From Streptomyces rubrogriseus (lineage in GTDB: Bacteria > Actinomycetota > Actinomycetes > Streptomycetales > Streptomycetaceae), in the NCBI RefSeq assembly GCF_027947575.1, contig NZ_CP116256.1:7688001-7752000 (forward strand): 64,000 nucleotides of DNA, given 5' to 3'. Below are positions 25,956 to 36,842 of the stretch, piece by piece. The notes under the pieces are model-generated. The model saw only the letters and a program-made list of their open reading frames with translations, had not been told where the DNA came from and made no database searches. The translations under genes were made by a program, and so were the position numbers. Within the stretch, counting starts at the first letter, position 1. Every line of letters begins with the position of its first letter.

Positions 25956-27893
25956 GTGACCAGCCAGGTCAGCAGCCCAGCGGAGCAGGCCGACGGAACC
26001 GACGAGACCGTCGTGGGAGCACAGCGCAAACCGGTTGCGGCGAAGGACGTCCGCCGGCTGGACCGGGTGATCATCAGGTTCGCGGGGGACTCCGGCGACG
26101 GGATGCAGCTCACCGGTGACCGTTTCACCTCGGAAACGGCGTCGTTCGGCAATGACCTGTCGACGCTGCCGAACTTCCCCGCCGAGATCCGGGCCCCCGC
26201 CGGCACCCTGCCGGGCGTCTCGTCGTTCCAGCTGCACTTCGCCGACCACGACATCCTCACACCCGGCGACGCCCCCAACGTGCTGGTCGCGATGAACCCG
26301 GCCGCGCTGAAAGCCAACGTGGGCGACCTGCCACGCGGCGCGGAGATCATCGTCAACACGGACGAGTTCACCCGGCGGGCCATGCAGAAGGTCGGCTACG
26401 ACACCTCCCCGCTGGAGGACGGTTCCCTCGACGGCTACCACCTGCATCCGGTGCCGCTGACCACACTGACCGTCCAGGCGCTGGGCGAGTTCGACCTCAG
26501 CCGCAAGGAGGCCGAGCGGAGCAAGAACATGTTCGCGCTCGGGCTGCTGTCGTGGATGTATCACCGGCCCACCGAGGGCACGGAGAGGTTTCTGCGGTCG
26601 AAGTTCGCGAAGAAGCCGCAGATCGCGGCCGCGAACATCGCGGCCTACCGGGCGGGCTGGAACTTCGGGGAGACCACGGAGGACTTCGCGGTCTCCTACG
26701 AGGTGGCGCCGGCGGCGACGGCGTTCCCGCCCGGCACCTACCGCAACATTTCCGGGAACCTGGCCCTGGCCTACGGTCTGATCGCCGCGTCCCGGCAGGC
26801 GGACCTGCCGCTGTTCCTGGGCTCCTACCCCATCACCCCGGCGTCCGACATCCTGCACGAGCTGTCCCGGCACAAGAACTTCGGGGTGCGTACCTTCCAG
26901 GCGGAGGACGAGATCGCCGGGATCGGCGCGGCGCTGGGAGCGGCCTTCGGCGGGTCGCTGGCGGTGACCACCACCTCCGGCCCCGGGGTGGCGCTCAAGA
27001 GCGAGACGATCGGGCTGGCCGTCTCGCTGGAGCTGCCGCTGCTGGTGGTGGACATCCAGCGGGGCGGCCCGTCGACGGGTCTGCCGACCAAGACGGAGCA
27101 GGCCGATCTGCTGCAGGCGATGTACGGGCGCAACGGCGAGGCGCCGGTTGCGGTCGTCGCGCCGCGCACGGCGGCCGACTGCTTCGACGCCGCCCTGGAA
27201 GCGGCACGGATCGCGCTGGCCTACCGCACTCCGGTCCTCCTGCTCTCCGACGGCTACCTCGCCAACGGCTCCGAACCCTGGCGGATCCCCGAGCCGGACG
27301 AACTGCCCGACCTGAGCGTGCAGTTCGCCCAGGGCCCCAACCACACCCTGGACGACGGCACCGAGGTGTTCTGGCCCTACAAACGCGACCCGCACACCCT
27401 GGCCCGCCCCTGGGCGGTACCGGGCACCCCCGGCCTCGAGCACCGGATCGGCGGCATCGAGAAACAGGACGGCACCGGGAACATCTCCTACGACCCGGCC
27501 AACCACGACTTCATGGTCCGCACCCGCCAGGCCAAGATCGACGGCATCGACGTCCCCGACCTGGACGTCGACGACCCGGACGGCGCCCGGACCCTGGTCC
27601 TTGGCTGGGGCTCCACCTACGGGCCCATCACCGCCGCCGTGCGCCGGCTGCGCACCGCCGGGCAGGAGATCGCCCAGGCGCACCTGCGCCACCTCAATCC
27701 CTTCCCGGCCAACCTCGGCGACGTCCTCGCCCGCTACGACAAGGTCGTCGTCCCGGAGATGAACCTCGGCCAGCTCGCCACCCTGATCCGGGCCAGGTAC
27801 CTGGTCGACGCCCGCTCGTTCAACCAGGTCAACGGCATGCCGTTCAAGGCCGAACAGCTCGCCACGGTCCTGAAGGAGGCCATCGATGACTGA
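25956..27893 (+). CDS. korA: 2-oxoacid:ferredoxin oxidoreductase, alpha subunit (gamma-alpha fusion)
   Basis: The 645-residue fused subunit has a gamma domain at about residues 35-200 ('RVIIRFAGDSGDGMQLTGDR', 'FPAEIRAPAGTLPGVSSFQL'). The pyrimidine-binding alpha domain begins near residue 255 ('FLGSYPITPASDILHELSRH', 'TTTSGPGVALKSETIGLA'). Together with KorB it decarboxylates 2-oxoglutarate (or a similar 2-oxoacid) to the acyl-CoA and reduces ferredoxin. The start is GTG 25956 with GGGAGG upstream. It overlaps korB by 8 nt, so the two are coupled. Confidence 0.92.
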   Translation: MTSQVSSPAEQADGTDETVVGAQRKPVAAKDVRRLDRVIIRFAGDSGDGMQLTGDRFTSETASFGNDLSTLPNFPAEIRAPAGTLPGVSSFQLHFADHDILTPGDAPNVLVAMNPAALKANVGDLPRGAEIIVNTDEFTRRAMQKVGYDTSPLEDGSLDGYHLHPVPLTTLTVQALGEFDLSRKEAERSKNMFALGLLSWMYHRPTEGTERFLRSKFAKKPQIAAANIAAYRAGWNFGETTEDFAVSYEVAPAATAFPPGTYRNISGNLALAYGLIAASRQADLPLFLGSYPITPASDILHELSRHKNFGVRTFQAEDEIAGIGAALGAAFGGSLAVTTTSGPGVALKSETIGLAVSLELPLLVVDIQRGGPSTGLPTKTEQADLLQAMYGRNGEAPVAVVAPRTAADCFDAALEAARIALAYRTPVLLLSDGYLANGSEPWRIPEPDELPDLSVQFAQGPNHTLDDGTEVFWPYKRDPHTLARPWAVPGTPGLEHRIGGIEKQDGTGNISYDPANHDFMVRTRQAKIDGIDVPDLDVDDPDGARTLVLGWGSTYGPITAAVRRLRTAGQEIAQAHLRHLNPFPANLGDVLARYDKVVVPEMNLGQLATLIRARYLVDARSFNQVNGMPFKAEQLATVLKEAIDD

Positions 27894-28944
27894 CACCGGC
27901 GCACTGCTCCAGCTCGTCCCCAAGGCCGAGGCCAAGCAGTCCATGAAGGACTTCAAGTCCGACCAGGAAGTGCGCTGGTGTCCCGGCTGCGGCGACTACG
28001 CCATCCTCGCCGCCGTGCAGGGCTTCATGCCCCAGCTCGGCCTGGCGAAGGAGAACATCGTCTTCGTCTCCGGCATCGGCTGCTCCTCCCGCTTCCCCTA
28101 CTACATGAACACCTACGGGATGCACTCCATCCACGGCCGCGCCCCCGCCATCGCCACCGGCCTCGCCACCTCCCGGCGCGACCTGTCCGTGTGGGTCGTC
28201 ACCGGGGACGGCGACGCCCTCTCCATCGGCGGCAACCACCTCATCCACGCCCTGCGCCGCAACGTCAACCTCAAGATCCTGCTGTTCAACAACCGGATCT
28301 ACGGCCTGACCAAGGGCCAGTACTCCCCCACCTCCGAAATCGGGAAGATCACCAAATCGACCCCGATGGGCTCCCTGGACGCGCCCTTCAACCCCGTCTC
28401 CCTGGCCCTCGGCGCGGAAGCCACCTTCGTCGCACGGACCGTCGACTCCGACCGCAGACACCTCACCGACGTCCTGCGCCAGGCCGCCGAACACCCCGGC
28501 ACCGCCCTGATCGAGATCTACCAGAACTGCAACATCTTCAACGACGGCGCCTTCGACGCCCTCAAAGACCAGCAGCAGGCCGAAGAGGCGGTCATCCGCC
28601 TCGAACACGGCCAGCCGATCCGCTTCGGCACCGACAACACCAAGGGCGTCGTACGGGACCCGCAAACCGGCGACCTGAACATCGTCACCGTCACCGCCGA
28701 CAACGAGACGCAGATCCTGGTCCACGACGCCCACGCCGCGTCCCCGACCACGGCCTTCGCACTCTCCCGCCTCGCCGACCCCGACACCCTCCACCACACC
28801 CCGATCGGTGTCCTGCGCTCAGTCCAACGACCGGTCTACGACACCCTCATGTCCCAACAACTCGACACCGCCATCGAGACAGACGGCAAGGGCGACCTCG
28901 CCACGCTGCTGACCGGCAACGACACCTGGACGGTCGTCGGCTGA
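27886..28944 (+). CDS. korB: 2-oxoacid:ferredoxin oxidoreductase, beta subunit
   Basis: The 352-residue TPP/iron-sulfur subunit shows 'RWCPGCGDYAILAAVQGFM' and 'GIGCSSRFPYYMNTYGMHSI', with the cysteines that bind the single [4Fe-4S] cluster. The TPP motif is 'GDGDALSIGGNHLIHALRRN' followed by 'NNRIYGLTKGQYSPTS'. It is oxygen-tolerant in actinobacteria, where KorAB can replace the lipoamide-dependent 2-oxoglutarate dehydrogenase step. No ferredoxin gene is adjacent. Confidence 0.93.
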   Translation: MTDTGALLQLVPKAEAKQSMKDFKSDQEVRWCPGCGDYAILAAVQGFMPQLGLAKENIVFVSGIGCSSRFPYYMNTYGMHSIHGRAPAIATGLATSRRDLSVWVVTGDGDALSIGGNHLIHALRRNVNLKILLFNNRIYGLTKGQYSPTSEIGKITKSTPMGSLDAPFNPVSLALGAEATFVARTVDSDRRHLTDVLRQAAEHPGTALIEIYQNCNIFNDGAFDALKDQQQAEEAVIRLEHGQPIRFGTDNTKGVVRDPQTGDLNIVTVTADNETQILVHDAHAASPTTAFALSRLADPDTLHHTPIGVLRSVQRPVYDTLMSQQLDTAIETDGKGDLATLLTGNDTWTVVG

Positions 28945-28970
28945 CCAACCCGCCGCCTCACGGCACACCA

Positions 28971-29003
28971 GAGGGGCCCGGACGACTACCGTCCGGGCCC
29001 CTC
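28971..29003 (+). terminator. korAB terminator
   Basis: Perfect 14-bp arms GAGGGGCCCGGACG (28971-28984) and CGTCCGGGCCCCTC (28990-29003) with loop ACTAC, followed by TTGGTT. It lies 26 nt past the korB stop. Confidence 0.88.
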
Positions 29004-29007
29004 TTGG

Positions 29008-29030
29008 TTACCTACAGGTAAGTACCTTAC
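29008..29030. promoter_or_regulatory. two overlapping operator-like palindromes upstream of the NmrA-like gene
   Basis: TTACCT-AC-AGGTAA (29008-29021) overlaps GTAAG-TAC-CTTAC (29018-29030). Such AT-containing palindromes stand out in this GC-rich DNA and lie about 80 nt before the gene. HxlR- or MarR-type regulators often control this oxidoreductase family; no regulator gene is adjacent. Confidence 0.5.
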
Positions 29031-29109
29031 TTCAAGGTGCGCACTTTCCTATGGTTAGCGCCGCCGTTAGGGTTAGTCGCAACGCACCCCCACAAGGAGC
29101 ACTGAAACC

Positions 29110-29964
<855 letters not shown>

Positions 29965-30005
29965 TTTCCACCCTCCCCGACCCCGGCCCCTCCTTGCCCC
30001 ACCCC

Positions 30006-30043
30006 GCGTGTCATGACCGTATTCCGATACGGGCATGACACGC
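30006..30043. terminator. long near-perfect hairpin after the NmrA-like gene
   Basis: GCGTGTCATG (30006-30015) pairs with CATGACACGC (30034-30043). Inside it CCGTAT pairs with ATACGG around the tetraloop TCCG, with one A-G mismatch between the two parts. It lies 42 nt past the NmrA-like stop and 75 nt before rarD. It is probably a terminator; its dyad symmetry could also be an operator. Confidence 0.65.
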
Positions 30044-30118
30044 GGCCGGGTGCGGCGCTACCTTCGTCCTGGCATGCCACCCCGTTCCCGGCATGCCGTG
30101 TGCGAGAAGGAGGTGCCC

Positions 30119-31198
<1,080 letters not shown>

Positions 31199-31221
31199 CG
31201 GCTCCTTCGTACGCTCCCGGG

Positions 31222-31902
31222 TCAGCGCGTGTCGGGTGCTCGCCGGGCGCGGTGCGCGCGGACCTTCTCCCGGTTTCCGCAGTGCTCCATCGCGCACCAG
31301 CGGCGGCGGCCGGGCCGTGAGGTGTCGACGAACAGCAGGAAACAGTTGTGGGCACCGCACTCACGGATGCGGTCCGCGTAGGGGCCGGTGAACAGCTCGA
31401 TCGCGTCGCGCGCGACCGTCGACAGCAAGCGGGACCCCGTGGCACCCGATGCCCAGCCGCGCGTGCCGTCCGGTTCGAGGCGGGTGACGAGCGGGGGTTC
31501 GGCCGCGGCGGAGTTGACGGCGTCCAGGTGATCCCGCCGCAGCGGCCGTCCGTGGGCGCGGTCGGCGGCCAGGAGGAAGAGGGCGTCGCGCAGGGCCCTG
31601 GTCCGCGCCACGTCCGCCCGGTCCACTGACAGGTCCAGCCCGTCCGCCAGTCGGCTGCGCTCGACCCAGGTCATCAGGTCGGCGGGCTCGTGCAGCACTT
31701 CCCAGCGCGCGAAGGCGCCCGGCCCTCCCGTCGTGAGCAGTTCGAGGCAGAGCGCGCCCGGGTCGAAGCGGTACGGCCTGCCCTCGTGCGACACCAGTGT
31801 CAGCCCGGGCGGACGGTCCGCGGCCGGCTTCGACCGTCGCGGAGACTTCGGCGGTTCAGGCGGTTCCGGCGGTTCCGGCGCTTCCTCTACCCGCTCGCTC
31901 AT
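31222..31902 (-). CDS. CGNR zinc-finger / ABATE-domain putative regulator
   Basis: The 226-residue protein has a Pro/Glu-rich start (MSERVEEAPEPPEPPEPPKS). The ABATE domain spans about residues 35-170. The C-terminal CGNR finger (CGAHNCFLLFVDTSRPGRRR then WCAMEHCGNREKVR) has four cysteines placed to bind zinc and a helix for DNA contact. It is probably a stress-type transcription regulator. Its start is only 21 nt from the divergent VOC gene, with a palindrome in between, so it may control that gene and itself. Confidence 0.85.
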   Translation of the reverse strand: MSERVEEAPEPPEPPEPPKSPRRSKPAADRPPGLTLVSHEGRPYRFDPGALCLELLTTGGPGAFARWEVLHEPADLMTWVERSRLADGLDLSVDRADVARTRALRDALFLLAADRAHGRPLRRDHLDAVNSAAAEPPLVTRLEPDGTRGWASGATGSRLLSTVARDAIELFTGPYADRIRECGAHNCFLLFVDTSRPGRRRWCAMEHCGNREKVRAHRARRAPDTR

Positions 31903-31904
31903 GA

Positions 31905-31921
31905 AACCAGTATAAGTGGTT
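31905..31921. promoter_or_regulatory. operator-like palindrome between the CGNR and VOC genes
   Basis: AACCA-GTATAAG-TGGTT (31905-31921) fills almost the whole 21-nt space between the two divergent start codons. Transcripts starting here would be leaderless or nearly so. Confidence 0.5.
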
Positions 31922-31923
31922 AC

Positions 31924-32394
31924 ATGACATCGACCTCAAGGCCCGCTCCGCTGCACTTCAAGATCGTCATCGACGCGGCCGCCCCGCACGCGCAGGCGGA
32001 CTTCTGGGCCTCGGCCCTTCACTACGAGGTGGAGGACAACAGCGCGCTCATCGAGAAACTGCTGGGCTTCGGGGCGGTGCCGGCGGAGCTGACCGTCGAG
32101 TCCCACGGCCGCCGCGCCTGGCGCGACCTGGCCGCCGTACGCCACCCCGACGACCCCTTCCAGGAGGAGAGCGGCACCGGACTGGGACGCCGACTGCTGT
32201 TCCAGCGCGTACCGGAGGCCAAGACCGTCAAGAACCGGATCCACCTCGACGTGCACGCGCCGGACGGCGGGCGCGAGGAGGAGGTCGCCCGGCTCCAGGC
32301 ACTGGGAGCGAGCGTGCAGCGGCAGGTGAAGGAGCCGGGCGGGGAATGGGTGGTGATGACGGACCCCGAGGGGAACGAGTTCTGCGTCCACTAG
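31924..32394 (+). CDS. VOC-family (glyoxalase/bleomycin-resistance-like) protein
   Basis: The 156-residue protein starts MTSTSRPAPLHFKIVIDAAA. 'HAQADFWASALHYEVEDN' is the first beta-alpha-beta module; 'RIHLDVHAPDGGREEEVARL' and the C-terminal 'WVVMTDPEGNEFCVH' are the second, where His and Glu residues typically bind the metal. The substrate is unknown. It is divergent from the CGNR regulator across 21 nt. Confidence 0.87.
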   Translation: MTSTSRPAPLHFKIVIDAAAPHAQADFWASALHYEVEDNSALIEKLLGFGAVPAELTVESHGRRAWRDLAAVRHPDDPFQEESGTGLGRRLLFQRVPEAKTVKNRIHLDVHAPDGGREEEVARLQALGASVQRQVKEPGGEWVVMTDPEGNEFCVH

Positions 32395-32523
32395 GACCGG
32401 CATCGGGGGCTTCCGCTATGTGCGATGCCGTGGCCGGATAGCGGTCTTGACGGGCGGTCAGTCCCGCCCGCACCATCCAGGCACCCCATTCACTGCGGGG
32501 TCCCCTCCCCCGGGACCTCCTAG

Positions 32524-33522
<999 letters not shown>

Positions 33523-33558
33523 GGCGAGCGTCCCCGCGCGGGCACCGGCCGGCCGACG

Positions 33559-34950
33559 TCAGCCGGCCTGGGCGCGGGCGCGTTCGGTGAGGCGGCCCAT
33601 GCGGGTGCGGGCGGACTCCAGTTCCTCGGCGTCCTCGGCGGCCGGGCCGTCCTCGGCGGCGAGTTCGGACCACAGGCCTACCAGGTCGCTCCCCAGTTCC
33701 AGGCCCCGTGCGGGGTCGCGTACGGCACGCCAGGCGGTCGCGGCGCTCTGGACGTTGCCGTACGCGGCCTCGGCGTCGCCCGAGCGCCGGTGTATCCGGG
33801 CCAGGTCGAGGGAGAGCTGGAAGGCGCGGTCCGGGTCGCCGGACAAGTAGGCGATGTACGCGGTGAGTTCACGGAGCCGGAGCACCTCGGCGTGCTCCGG
33901 CCCGAGCGTGCGCGAGGCCTCCGTCAACGTCTGCTCCGCCAGCCGCGCCGCGGCCTCCGTACGCCCCTCCTTGACGGCCTCGTTGATACGGGCCGTCGGC
34001 TCCGCGAGCAGGGCCGGGGTGGTGGCGTCGCCGGGCGCGGTGAGCGGCGCGTCCCCGAGCACGGCCTCGGCCACGGCGTCGAAGCCGCGGGCGGGGGTGG
34101 GCTTGGGATCGGGGTCGGAGTAGGGGTCGGAGACCGACTTGGGGGCGGGAGCGGGCACGGGCCTGGGAGCGGGAACGGGCGCGGCTTCCGGCTCAGGCTT
34201 CGGCTCAAGAACCGGCCCGGGAACCGGATCAGGAACCGGCTCGGGCGCCGGGGTCGGCTCCGGTGCGGCGAAGGGGCCGTATGTCGGTCGCGGCGCCGCG
34301 TCCCGCGCGGTGCCGGTCGTGGACGCACCGTCCATGCGGGGCGGCGGCCCGAACGCACCCGTCGGCGGCGCCACCGTGCCGGGCGGCGTCACCCGGGCCG
34401 GCTCCGGCAGGGCGCGCAGCGTGAAGGTCGGCGCGGAGGCGCCGCCGGACCGCTCCCGCTCCGTTCCGGGCACCGCCGGCAGCGGGAACGTCGGCGTGCC
34501 GTCCCGGGCCGGTACCACCGAGCGCAGGACGTGCGTGGGCCGGTCGTGCCGTGCGGGCGCCTCGACGAGGGCCTCCATGCCGACTCCCTCGCTCGCCCCC
34601 TCACGCGCCTCCTCGCGCGCCCCCTCCGCCGCCGTCGGCACCGGGTCCGCGGCGAGGTGGCTCGAGCCGTCCGGGTCGACCCGGAGGGGGACGGAGTAGC
34701 CGAGGCGCCGGTCGTGGATCGTGGCGAGGACGGGGCGACCCGCGGCGAGGGCGAGGCGGTGGAGGCGGTTCAGGACGGCGTTCTGGATCTCCTCGCCCGG
34801 GGCCGCGACGACCCGCGAACCGTCGACCGAGGCACCGCGCACGCCGGAGTCGCCGTCCGGCACGTGGACGTCGATCGGCGTCGTCGCGGGACCGGGCGAG
34901 CCCGCGGCCCACTCGTGTTCCCGCTGCTTGTCGCGGCCGAGTCGAGACAT
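33559..34950 (-). CDS. TPR-containing protein with a long Pro/Glu/Ala linker
   Basis: The 463-residue protein has an N-terminal globular part (about residues 1-120, 'DVHVPDGDSGVRGASVDGSR'). A disordered middle of repeated Pro-Glu/Pro-Ala dipeptides follows (about 220-310, such as PEPTPAPEPVPDPVPGPV). The C-terminal helical region resembles TPRs ('EAVKEGRTEAAARLAEQTLT', 'DRAFQLSLDLARIHRRSGDA'). It may be a scaffold or signalling protein of Streptomyces type; the function is unknown. ATG 34948-34950 has GGGGGA upstream; two in-frame starts lie further out. Confidence 0.75.
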   Translation of the reverse strand: MSRLGRDKQREHEWAAGSPGPATTPIDVHVPDGDSGVRGASVDGSRVVAAPGEEIQNAVLNRLHRLALAAGRPVLATIHDRRLGYSVPLRVDPDGSSHLAADPVPTAAEGAREEAREGASEGVGMEALVEAPARHDRPTHVLRSVVPARDGTPTFPLPAVPGTERERSGGASAPTFTLRALPEPARVTPPGTVAPPTGAFGPPPRMDGASTTGTARDAAPRPTYGPFAAPEPTPAPEPVPDPVPGPVLEPKPEPEAAPVPAPRPVPAPAPKSVSDPYSDPDPKPTPARGFDAVAEAVLGDAPLTAPGDATTPALLAEPTARINEAVKEGRTEAAARLAEQTLTEASRTLGPEHAEVLRLRELTAYIAYLSGDPDRAFQLSLDLARIHRRSGDAEAAYGNVQSAATAWRAVRDPARGLELGSDLVGLWSELAAEDGPAAEDAEELESARTRMGRLTERARAQAG

Positions 34951-35136
34951 CGTTCCCCCACTCATCGGCGGCTTCCGTCGGCGGTTTCCGTTCCCTGCCG
35001 TCCAGAGCCTGTCATGCCTGTCGTGCATCTGCTTCGAGTCTCTCCGCTCGCTCCCGATTCTCGCGTCACCGGGGTGTCACAGGCTCGTTCCAGGAGGTCA
35101 CGCCGCGCGATGGCCGTGCCCACATGGACAGATTGA

Positions 35137-35161
35137 TGCGTGTGCATATAATGCATACGCA
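35137..35161. promoter_or_regulatory. 25-bp operator-like inverted repeat upstream of the flavin reductase gene
   Basis: TGCGTGTGCAT-ATA-ATGCATACGCA pairs at 10 of 11 positions per arm. It is AT-rich at the centre and lies 39 nt before the ATG of the NADPH-dependent reductase, where a promoter is expected. Confidence 0.6.
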
Positions 35162-35199
35162 GGTTATCGTCTGCCGCCGACCGACCCTGGGGGGTCCCC

Positions 35200-35808
35200 A
35201 TGACGCGCCGCTTCCTCTTCCTGCCGGGCAGCACCCGCCCCGACGGCAACACCGAGCTGCTCGCCCGTCGCGCCGCAGACCAACTGCCCGCGGACGTCGA
35301 GCAGCGCTGGATCGACCTGGCCCGGCACCCCTTGCCGGAGTTCGAGGACCTGCGGCACGACAGCGACCACACGCGCCCCACGGAGGGCAACGCGCGGCTG
35401 CTGCTCGACGCCACCCTCGCCGCCACGGACATCGTGATCGCCTCGCCGCTGTACTGGTACACGCTGTCCACACCGGTCAAGCGCTACCTCGACCACTGGT
35501 CCGGCTGGTTGCGCACCCCCGGCCTCGACTTCAAGGCGACCCTGGCCGGCCGCACCCTGTGGGGCGTCACCGCGCTCGCCCACGAGGAGCGGGAGGTCGC
35601 CGACCCGCTGATCGGAGCCCTGAACAACTCCGCGGCGTACATGGGCATGCGCTTCGGCGGAGTGCTGCTGGGCAACGGCAGCAAGCCCGGTGACGTCCTG
35701 CGGGACACGGAGGCGCTGGCCCGTGCCAAGACCTTCTTCGCGCGGGAGGCGCCGTTCGCGCGGTTCCCGTACGACCAGGCGAGCGCCGTGACCGTGACTA
35801 CGCCATGA
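35200..35808 (+). CDS. NAD(P)H-dependent FMN reductase / flavodoxin-fold protein
   Basis: The 202-residue protein begins MTRRFLFLPGSTRPDGNTEL. 'GSTRPDGNTELLARRAAD' is the FMN phosphate loop and 'IVIASPLYWYTLSTPVKRYL' the NADPH-dependent FMN reductase/WrbA-like segment that packs on the flavin. Soluble and probably dimeric, it may reduce quinones or azo compounds. Its operator-like upstream palindrome suggests inducible expression. The stop lies within a 25-bp tandem repeat shared with the end of the convergent ABC permease gene. Confidence 0.88.
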   Translation: MTRRFLFLPGSTRPDGNTELLARRAADQLPADVEQRWIDLARHPLPEFEDLRHDSDHTRPTEGNARLLLDATLAATDIVIASPLYWYTLSTPVKRYLDHWSGWLRTPGLDFKATLAGRTLWGVTALAHEEREVADPLIGALNNSAAYMGMRFGGVLLGNGSKPGDVLRDTEALARAKTFFAREAPFARFPYDQASAVTVTTP

Positions 35809-35907
35809 GCGCCCAGCCCTGACTGCGCGATGACCGCCCAGTCCTGACTGCGCGATGACCACCCAGCCCTGTCTACGCGATGGCCACCAGGTCCTGACTA
35901 CGCGGTG
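35796..35907. repeat. 25-bp tandem repeats spanning a convergent gene junction
   Basis: Four units begin at 35796, 35821, 35846 and 35871, with a partial fifth at 35896, all of the form GACTGCGCGATGACCGCCCAGTCCT. They cover the last codons of the flavin reductase, the whole 89-nt gap and the last codons of the ABC permease. Confidence 0.88.
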
Positions 35908-36842
35908 ATGTCCTTCGTCGTGAACCGGGCCCAGGCCGCCGAGCCGAAGACCGCCGCGTAGAGGGCCTGGAGGCCGAGGTTCTTCACCAGGTCGTCCCAG
36001 TAGACCGGTTCGCGCATCACGTCGGCGAAGGAGAGCCAGTAGTGCGAGAAGAAGTACGGCTGGAGGGCGTCGAGCTGGGGGATCTGGTCGAGGATCTGGA
36101 CGGTGATCAGCAGTCCGACCGTGGTGGCCATCGCCGCGATGCCGCTGCCCGTCAAAGTGGAGACGAACAGGCCCAGGGCCGCGATGCCGACCAGTGAGGC
36201 GGCCACGACCAGGGCGATCAGCAGCGCCCGTCCCAGGCCCTCGACGTAGGTGATCCGGGTGCCCGAGATGGTGATCAGGTCGCCGACCGGGAAGAGCAGC
36301 GCGCCGACCGCCAGCGCCGAGAACGCGACCACCAGGGTGGCGGCGAGGCAGAAGGCGACCACCGTCGCGTACTTGGTGAGCAGCAGCCGGGAGCGGCCGG
36401 CCGGGGCGACCAGGAGGTAGCGGAGCGTGCCCGCGCTCGACTCGCCCGCGATCGCGTCGCCCGCGACGACGCCGATGGCCATCGGCAGGAAGAACGGGAG
36501 GGTCGCGGCGAGCGCGGTGAAGACCAGGAACAGCCCGTTGTTGCTGATCTGCGAGATGAACGCCGGCCCCTCGCCACCGCCGCCACCGCCGCCGAGCGAG
36601 GACCCGTCGCTCGTCTCGATCTTCACGGCGATGCCCACCAGGACCGGCACGGCGGCGAGCACCGTCAGCAGGGCGAGGGTGCGCCAGCGCCGGAAGGTGG
36701 TCAGCAGCTCGCTGCGGAACAGCCCGAAGGACCACAGCGGGCTCGGGGGCCGCGCGGCACCTGGGCCCGGGTGCGCAATCGGGTCCCGCGCCCCGCCCGC
36801 GGGCTCCCCCACCGGCTCGTCCCGCACATCAGCCCGCGACAT
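35898..36842 (-). CDS. ABC-2 type transporter permease
   Basis: The 314-residue protein has a Pro/Gly-rich cytoplasmic start and six membrane helices ('LALLTVLAAVPVLVGIAVKI', 'FFLPMAIGVVAGDAIAGESS', 'VAFCLAATLVVAFSALAVGA' and others). A Gly-rich loop of eight consecutive glycines sits near residue 87. The segment 'ESSAGTLRYLLVAPAGRSRL' is the coupling helix typical of ABC-2/NatB-type exporters. It overlaps the ATPase gene upstream by 14 nt, so the two are one operon. The exported substrate is unknown. Confidence 0.88.
   Translation of the reverse strand: MSRADVRDEPVGEPAGGARDPIAHPGPGAARPPSPLWSFGLFRSELLTTFRRWRTLALLTVLAAVPVLVGIAVKIETSDGSSLGGGGGGGEGPAFISQISNNGLFLVFTALAATLPFFLPMAIGVVAGDAIAGESSAGTLRYLLVAPAGRSRLLLTKYATVVAFCLAATLVVAFSALAVGALLFPVGDLITISGTRITYVEGLGRALLIALVVAASLVGIAALGLFVSTLTGSGIAAMATTVGLLITVQILDQIPQLDALQPYFFSHYWLSFADVMREPVYWDDLVKNLGLQALYAAVFGSAAWARFTTKDITA

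Noticed and set aside
33559..34950. Pro-Glu repeat region as a secreted or surface protein
   Set aside because: There is no signal peptide or membrane anchor, so the linker is taken as cytoplasmic disorder.
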